Below are positions 58,391-64,000 of a stretch of 64,000 bases of DNA, piece after piece. Each line of letters begins with the position of its first letter. Within the stretch, counting starts at the first letter, position 1. The position numbers and the translations under genes were made by a program. The stretch covers positions 39,904,106 to 39,968,105 of the forward strand of contig CP136063.1 in assembly GCA_032622095.1 (NCBI GenBank), written 5' to 3'. The notes beneath the pieces were generated by a model. It saw nothing but the letters and a program-made list of their open reading frames with translations. It was not told the origin of the DNA and searched no databases. The stretch comes from Siphonodentalium dalli (taxonomy: Eukaryota; Mollusca; Scaphopoda; Gadilida; Siphonodentaliidae).

Positions 58391-58907
58391 CATTCCTGTA
58401 CAATAAATAATAGGTCGTCAATAACAGGGATATCAAAAGAACACCAATACAAAACATAGTCACTTTTTATAGCTAATGCGTCGAGCAGTTGGTACCTCCT
58501 TTCGTCTGATTGCATCTGCAGAAATAATTTCATCATATTGAACGTAATTAAGAAAGTCTATGTGCAGGGCCAGCAGGCCAGTGTTATTTAGTGACATGAC
58601 TGCTAGGTTAACTAAAGCAAAGACTCGCGAGGCCTAACGTTGAAGTAAAAATAAAATAATCCGAGTTCGACCGCCGATTGGCATGGATCGCCTTGGCTTG
58701 AGCGATGAAGGGCTTAGTCTTCTAGGCGATTAGATTACAGACATGGGCAAATTATGGCTTCATCTATAATACCCATTGAGTCCACTAGTAGGCCATACTT
58801 CAGCCCATTGTATGTGCATCCCAGCCCCACAACCATGATGCCAAATTAGCATTGAACCACATCAGCGACCGACGCGCGCTCTTTGTTGACAGGTCGATTT
58901 TATAGTT
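58391..58907. other. Spacer; nothing recognised
   Basis: No long frame, RNA gene or inverted structure found. Confidence 0.4.
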
Positions 58908-59020
58908 GAGCGATCAAACTTTGGCGGCGTACCTGGGCATATCGACGTACCTTCTCATGCATTCGCCTTGCTCCTTCGTTATACCGTTTTGGATTAGGCG
59001 GCAAAATAGAGAATATAGTT
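58908..59020 (+). repeat. Dispersed repeat, copy 2 (diverged)
   Basis: CGATCAAACTTTGGCGGCGT and CATATCGACGTACCTTCTCA align with copy 1; the TTAA position reads TTCG here. Confidence 0.8.
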
Positions 59021-59454
59021 AGAGCAATATGCCAATATACGATGCACGCAATCACTATTGAACCATCCACTTTAAAGGCCCATTTAATTTTCGAATTCCC
59101 AGATTACATTATTCCATATTATATAACATTTGATTCCATTGATTGTGATATAGTTTATAGTACAGTCTGGATCAAAATTAAATACATTACACACCTTGGT
59201 ACCTCGACAAAAACAACATGCCCCTAGTTTAATAATCCGTACCAGTTAACAACGCAATGGTTTGGAGCTTCCTCTTTCAAATGGTATATAACATGGAATA
59301 TGTTGTATATAATGTGATCTGGCGATTCGAAAATTAAGTGAACCATTAATACTTACAAATATCGCAACAAAGTTGCAAGTGGAAAACTCGTCAACATTGC
59401 CAAACGCCTCAACCTACCCGGCGAGCGCTATCCGTTTAGTAGGCTGCTTCTATA
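59021..59454. other. Spacer; nothing recognised
   Basis: The 61-codon frame at 59042-59227 has no family features. Confidence 0.4.
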
Positions 59455-59665
59455 ACAGAGCGGTCAAACTTTGGGTGCATACCTATGTTATATCGTTGTA
59501 CCTGCGCATGCATTAACCCTTTACCCAACAAAACGGCCAAAACCGGCCAAATAAAGCTTCAACAGCCTAAAATATCTTCGGTCTGTCTCAATAGAACCAT
59601 ACAAATATGGATATCATTGGAACCGGCTCCTTGACCACATTGTGATAGTTACAGTTATGCCCTGT

Positions 59666-59734
59666 GCCAATGCATTCTCTTATATATGCGAGTCGACCAT
59701 AGGTCGCCTCGCATATATAAGAGAATGCATTGGC
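59666..59734. repeat. 69-bp near-perfect palindrome
   Basis: GCCAATGCATTCTCTTATAT pairs with ATATAAGAGAATGCATTGGC; the centre is CGAGTCGACCATAGGTCGCC. Arms are exact over about 27 bp. Confidence 0.95.
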
Positions 59735-59812
59735 CTAAAAAAAAATATTTTTACCACTTTTTAACATTTTTTCTTACATTCTTTAACAATTTTATAATTT
59801 TTAATGTGTTAA

Positions 59813-59881
59813 GCCAATGCATTCTCTTATATATGCGAGGCGACCTATGGTCGACTCGCATATATAAGAGAATGCATTGGC
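59813..59881. repeat. 69-bp near-perfect palindrome, inverted copy
   Basis: Same arms as at 59666-59734 with the centre in reverse orientation (GCGACCTATGGTCGACTCGC), so the pair forms a larger inverted repeat around 59.77 kb. Confidence 0.95.
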
Positions 59882-60235
59882 ACAGGGCCCTTCTGTTGGG
59901 TAAAGGGTTAAGGTCCGCTTCTTCAAATTTGGCGGGGAAAATAGAGGAAACTTCACCTTCGCAATATATCGATGGCCCCTAGTGTCGCAAAAGCATTCAA
60001 ACGGTCCGGTTCGGTCCCAGTCACACTTCTCATTCGGAAAAAGAAATAAATTAAATTTACGATGAATTAGGACATAGGATCGCGAGATGGGAGAATTTAT
60101 TTTTCACGACATTGAACACCCATCTGAATAAACATACCTTATTTTTGTGCTACGAACAATTCTCCAGTGTCAAAGAATTCGTGTGGCGATTTACACAGAG
60201 TTTTATCTAAATCGGAACAAACGAATTTCCAAAAT

Positions 60236-60582
60236 AACAGAGACCAGAAATATTATGTAACAATTTTGTCATAAATAAACGTTAATTATACTTATTAGCG
60301 TGTATATATGTGGAACAAAACAATACAAACAACCAATATGTGACATTTGACGTTCGTTGCGTAGCCGTAGGAACAGCCAAGTGCTCTATAACGCAATACG
60401 GTCTCATCCGAATGGTCGGTTCTAAAAATAGACACATAAACGGTCCCGATTTAATATTCGAAATAAAATCAATATTAATTGATAGAAGCTTTTCCGGACA
60501 GGGGTCTTCGGTTCATATATATTATTTTATACCCACGCAACTATTTAAAATGTTTTATTTAAAGAGATAATCCATCTTTAAA
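60236..60582 (+). mobile_element. TTAAAGGTGG MITE, right two thirds
   Basis: Begins at ACAGAGACCAGAAATATTAT and ends GATAATCCATCTTTAA. Its frame of 86 codons is open but starts with GTG. Confidence 0.9.
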
Positions 60583-60803
60583 GAATGATAAGGGTTTCGA
60601 AGAAAATCCACAGAACAGAGTTTATTCTAATATTTATACTATATGCAACAGGACGAGTGAGCAAAGTGCAAAACCCGGAATTACGAGGCTGACTAACCAT
60701 CGGTAATCACAAGCATATGAATGAAAGTCCCTCTTGCTCACACCAAGTCTTGTTCGGGTTACCTGTACATATCATAACAATATTGGGTCAGTAGGTATAG
60801 GCC

Positions 60804-61331
60804 TTAAAGATGGATTATCTCTTTAAATAACAAATTTTAAATAGTTGCGTGGGTATAAAATAATAGATATGAACTGAAGACCTATGTCCGGAAAAGCTTC
60901 TATCCATTAATATTGATTTTATTTCGAATATTAAATCGGGCCCGTTTATGTTACTATTTTTAGAACCGACCATTCGGATGAGACCGTATTGCGATATAGA
61001 GCACTGGGCTGTTCCTGCGGCTACGCAACGAATGTCAAATGTCACAGATTGGTTGTTTGTATTGTTTTGTTCCACAGACATAAGCGATAATGAGTATAAT
61101 TAACGTTTATTTGTGACAAAATTGCACAATATAATTTCTGGTCTCTGTTAACAGTAACCATTATTGTTCGTTAGGTGAACAAACACACATTTTTAGACCA
61201 GAAAATATTCGAAATAAAATTAATATTAATCGATAGGAGCATTTCCGGACAGGAGTCTTCGATTCAAATCTAATATATTATACCCCAGTAACTATATAAT
61301 ACATGTTTACAAAGAGATAATCCACCTTTAA
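60804..61331 (-). mobile_element. TTAAAGGTGG MITE, complete copy, reversed
   Basis: From TTAAAGATGGATTATCTCTT to GATAATCCACCTTTAA, 528 bp, with both ends present. Its 88-codon minus frame starts at an ATG at 61081; this is the only copy in which the frame begins with ATG. Confidence 0.92.
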
Positions 61332-61736
61332 TATTGATTTTATTTCGAATACTAAATCCGGACCGTTTATGTTACTATTTTTAGAACAGACCATTCGGGT
61401 GATACCATATTGCGACATAGAACACTGGGCACCGAAAGTCAAAAATGTCCCAGATTGGATTGGTTGTTTGTATTGTTTTGTTGCACAGATATAAGCGATA
61501 ATGAGTATAATTGACGTTTATTTGTGACAAAATTGTACAATAAAATGTCTGGTCTTGGTTAACAGCAACCACTGGTTAGCTGAACAAGCACGCCTTTTTA
61601 GACCAGAAAATATTCGAAATAAAAATAATATTAATCGATAGAAGCATTTCCGGACAAGAGTCTTCAATTCAAATCTAATATTTTATACACATGTAACTAT
61701 ATAACACATGTTTACAAAGAGATAATCCACCTTTAA
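61331..61736 (-). mobile_element. TTAAAGGTGG MITE, truncated copy, abutting the previous one
   Basis: Starts inside the element (TATTGATTTTATTTCGAATA) directly after the previous copy and ends GATAATCCACCTTTAA at a TTTAA that belongs to a zinc-finger KSF codon run of the ZNF-5 tail. Confidence 0.9.
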
Positions 61737-62349
61737 ATGATTTCCCACATATATCACAACGGTAAAAGGCTTATCTCCAGTGCGAGTTCTCTTATGTGTC
61801 ACGAAGGTGCTTGATTGATTAAATGATTCCACGCATAAATTACAATTGAAATGCTTATCTCCGGTGTGGATTCTCGTATGCGTCACCAAACTGCTCGACT
61901 GATTACACGATTTCCCGCATATATCACAATGGTAAGGCGTATCCCCGGCGTGGATTCTCTTGTGTCGAATCAAGTGACTCGACCTATACAATGATTACCC
62001 GCATATATCACACTGGTAAGCCTTACTCCGGTGGATTATCAAATGTGCCACCAATCTGTGCTGTTGAGTGAATGATTTCCCGCATATATCACAACAGTAA
62101 GACTTATCTCCTGTGTGGGTTACCTTATGTGTCAGCAAGTTGTTCGATTTATTAAATTATTTCCCGCATATATCACAACAGTAACACACATCTCCGGTGT
62201 GGGTAACTTCTGTGTCAGCAAGTTGTTCGATTGATTAAATGATTTCCACAATGGTAAGGCTTATCCCCGGTGTAGATTCTCGCATGTTTCCCTAAGCTGT
62301 CCAATCGATTAAACGATTCCATGCATATATCACAATGGGAAGGCGTATC
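61733..62349 (-). pseudogene. Decayed finger tail of ZNF-5
   Basis: In the frame of ZNF-5 the first ghost finger is SHCDICMESFNRLDSLGKHA. Broken copies follow, then three better fingers at 61735-61991 (YHCDICGKSCNQSSSLVTHT, FNCNLCVESFNQSSTFVTHK). The last is cut by the MITE at KSF. Stops replace Gly and Cys codons. Confidence 0.87.
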
Positions 62350-63318
62350 TCAGGTGTGGATTCTCTTATGCTTCGCTAGGTCGCTCGATTGATTAAATGA
62401 TTTCCCGCATAAATCACAATGGTAAGGCTTATTTTCGGTGTGGATTCTCTTATGTGTCACCAAATTGCTCGAAACATTAAATGAATTCCCGCATATATCA
62501 CAATGGTAAGGCTTATATCCGGTGTGGATTCTCTTATGTTTCACCAAGTTGCTCGAATCATTAAATGATTTCCCGCATATATCACAATGGTAAGGCTTAT
62601 CTCCGGTGTGGATTCTCGCATGTGTAACTAAGCTGTCCGATCGATTAAACGATTTCCCGCATATATCACAATGGTATGGCTTATCTCCGGTGTGGATTCT
62701 CTTATGCGTCGCCAAGTGGCTCGATTGACTAAATGATTTCCTGCATATATCACAATGGTAAGGCGTATCTCCGGTGTGTGTTCTCTTATGTGCCGCCAAG
62801 CTGCTCGATTGACTAAATGATTTCCCGCATATATCACATTGAAAAGGTGTATCTCCGGTGTGGATTCTCGCATGTGTCACTAAGCTGTCCGATCGATTAA
62901 ACGATTTCCCACATATATCACAATGGTAAGGCTGATTTCCTGTGTGGATTCTCTTATGTGTCACCAAGTGACTCGATTGACTAAATGATTCCCCACATAT
63001 ATCACAACGATAAGGCGTATCTCTGGTGTGGATTCTTATATGCGACACCAAGTTGCTCGATCGATTGAATGATTTCCCGCAGAAATCACAATGGTAAGGC
63101 TGATCTCCTGTGTGGATTGTCTTATGTGTCACCAAGTGACTGGATTGACTAAATGATTTCCCACATATATTACAATGGTAAGGTTTATCTCCTGTGTGGA
63201 TTCTCTTATGTCTCACCAAGTTGCCGGAACAATTGAATGATTTCCCGCATATATGACAATGATGTCGCGTATTGCCCGAGTGGTCGGTCTCGTGAACATT
63301 CTTGTTAGCATCTCCCAT
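62350..63318 (-). CDS. ZNF-5: C2H2 zinc-finger protein, 11 fingers
   Basis: ATG at 63318 opens a short leader (MGDANKNVHETDHSGNTR) followed at once by 11 complete fingers of the type YHCDICGKSFNRSSNLVTHK, with linkers HTGDKPY or HTGDTPY. Helix sequences fall in a few classes (QSSHL, RSDSL, SSNL); fingers 5 and 8 are identical in the helix (NRSDSLVTHARIH), so part of the array was duplicated in three-finger steps. No effector domain. The frame ends at a TGA that replaces Gly in a linker (HT-stop-DTPSHCDIC), with further fingers beyond, so the protein is truncated compared with its ancestor. Function is expected to be nuclear DNA binding. Linkers and finger core differ from ZNF-1 and ZNF-2 (GKSF/DKPY against EKSF/DRPY), so it belongs to another subfamily. 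Confidence 0.9.
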   Translation of the reverse strand: MGDANKNVHETDHSGNTRHHCHICGKSFNCSGNLVRHKRIHTGDKPYHCNICGKSFSQSSHLVTHKTIHTGDQPYHCDFCGKSFNRSSNLVSHIRIHTRDTPYRCDICGESFSQSSHLVTHKRIHTGNQPYHCDICGKSFNRSDSLVTHARIHTGDTPFQCDICGKSFSQSSSLAAHKRTHTGDTPYHCDICRKSFSQSSHLATHKRIHTGDKPYHCDICGKSFNRSDSLVTHARIHTGDKPYHCDICGKSFNDSSNLVKHKRIHTGYKPYHCDICGNSFNVSSNLVTHKRIHTENKPYHCDLCGKSFNQSSDLAKHKRIHT

Positions 63319-63479
63319 GTTGTGGAAATGTCGGACATATATATATATATATCAGCTGAATGTCGATTCTGTAAGGTGATGCAAAGAATCGGTCAAGTTG
63401 GAACGAATGCCATGTATGCTCTCAGCGGCCGTCTAAACGTGGCCGGGATCTGATATAATTCGAACAGCAATCCATTAAT

Positions 63480-63548
63480 GAAGTGTAAATGATGTAGTTT
63501 ATACCCCGTGTGATCGGTCTCGTAAACATTCAGTTCAGCATCTCTCAT
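63480..63548 (-). pseudogene. Duplicate of the ZNF-5 leader
   Basis: Minus-strand ATG at 63548 reads MRDAELNVYETDHTGYKLHH, which aligns with the ZNF-5 leader MGDANKNVHETDHSGNTRHH. The finger that should follow is missing. The DNA flanks (CATCTCYCAT, GTCGGTCTCGT) also match, so a segment of about 230 bp was duplicated. Confidence 0.75.
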
Positions 63549-63950
63549 CTTGCAGTCAGCTGTATACATGCATCTCTATTGATATCGGGAAACTGATTTA
63601 ATTGTAACCGGAATACATTAATACAATGCAACTGTAAAACATGTATAGTTCATGATACGGAAGGATCGCGCAACACTCAATCAAAGGACGATAGAAACAC
63701 CGTATTCTGTTGAAATATCATGCGTCGCATTATGTGGTTTGGACTAGTAGAACCATTCACAAAACGATATATGACTACGCAGCTTGCATGTGCGTGTGTA
63801 CCAGTTGTGTCTCTTACCGATAACAACTCTGTCACGATACCAATTACATTTGTGTATGCTAGTAAATTAATCTAATAATTTCACAGAATTAATGCGCGAA
63901 ACATAAAACTTGTATCGTATAAAAAAATATGTTGCAACAGTTTTCTGTTG
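63549..63950. other. Intergenic; nothing recognised
   Basis: No open frame or repeat of note. A short (AT)n run lies at 63340 next to the ZNF-5 start. Confidence 0.4.
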
Positions 63951-64000
63951 AAGATGGATTATCTCTTTAAATAACAATTTTTAAATAGTTGCGTGGGTAT
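63951..64000 (-). mobile_element. TTAAAGGTGG MITE, start of a further copy
   Basis: TTGAAGATGGATTATCTCTT then AAATAGTTGCGTGGGTAT matches the right end of the family in reverse; it runs off the window. Confidence 0.88.

Larger units (their letters stand above)
59517..59907. mobile_element. 391-bp piggyBac-like MITE with TTAA target duplication
   Basis: Ends CCCTTTACCCAACA and TGTTGGGTAAAGGG are inverted and flanked by TTAA (59513-59516 and 59908-59911). The paralogous site at 58.33 kb has a single TTAA, which confirms the boundaries. Inside are two 69-bp near-perfect palindromes (59666-59734 and 59813-59881), themselves inverted relative to each other. No coding capacity. Confidence 0.93.
59455..59955 (+). 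repeat. Dispersed repeat, copy 3, split by a transposon
   Basis: The left part reaches GCGCATGCATTAA at 59516 and the right part resumes TTAAGGTCCGCTTCTTC at 59908. Joined at one TTAA, it equals copy 1. Confidence 0.92.

Noticed and set aside
59686-59982. 98-codon frame across the nested-palindrome MITE
   Set aside because: It reads through both palindromes and a poly-T/A stretch; no coding features.

Overview
The window looks like a repeat-rich, AT-rich invertebrate animal genome. The evidence is long intron-poor arrays of C2H2 zinc fingers (linkers HTGDRPY, HTGDKPY, HTGEKPY), fragments of CR1/Jockey-type LINEs, a hAT transposon with a BED-finger exon followed by a consensus splice donor, many foldback MITEs, and several satellites. 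I favour a lophotrochozoan such as a mollusc, but only weakly. Nothing here is bacterial or viral.

Layout. 0.1-5.3 kb: satellite of about 173-bp units containing a recent 1036-bp higher-order duplication, ending in a GAT microsatellite. 5.4-5.7 kb: an unrecognised coding fragment on the minus strand that shares a peptide with a transposon 26 kb away. 5.8-8.0 kb: minus-strand gene ZNF-1 (18 fingers) with a decayed finger tail. 8.8-12.9 kb: palindrome array, minisatellites and MITE fragments. 12.9-16.9 kb: 4-kb array of two alternating modules flanked by a 29-bp direct repeat, directly upstream of plus-strand ZNF-2 (17.2-19.05 kb, 19 fingers). 20.2-23.0 kb: MITE, foldback and a hAT element with a perfect 8-bp target duplication. 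23.5-30.5 kb: four tandem 1.7-kb composite units. 31.1-36.4 kb: a 5.3-kb element with inverted repeats of about 0.9 kb holding a broken Cys-rich/CXC orphan gene. 36.8-40.8 kb: foldback, a 2.2-kb inverted-repeat element and a TA-flanked element full of palindromes. 42.0-44.3 kb: plus-strand ZNF-3 with an internal duplication of nine finger periods. 44.3-46 kb: tandem repeats and a MITE. 46.7-53.0 kb: minus-strand ZNF-4, with 26 near-identical 26-residue finger-like units, plus a long field of dead fingers. 53.2-54.3 kb: 26-bp minisatellite. 54.5-56.6 kb: three LINE fragments. 57.3-59.9 kb: palindrome-rich MITEs, one inserted at TTAA with a paralogous empty site. 60.2-61.7 kb: three adjacent MITE copies. 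61.7-63.3 kb: minus-strand ZNF-5 (11 fingers) and its decayed tail.

The real genes are five independent C2H2 loci on both strands; their products are presumably nuclear DNA-binding proteins. Each open frame stops at a nonsense or frameshift mutation with ghost fingers beyond it, and most of the remaining sequence is transposon or satellite. This is a birth-and-death zinc-finger cluster embedded in mobile DNA. The most unusual items are the ZNF-4 minisatellite of noncanonical finger units, the CXC orphan gene enclosed by long inverted repeats, and several unrelated MITEs built around arrays of short perfect palindromes.
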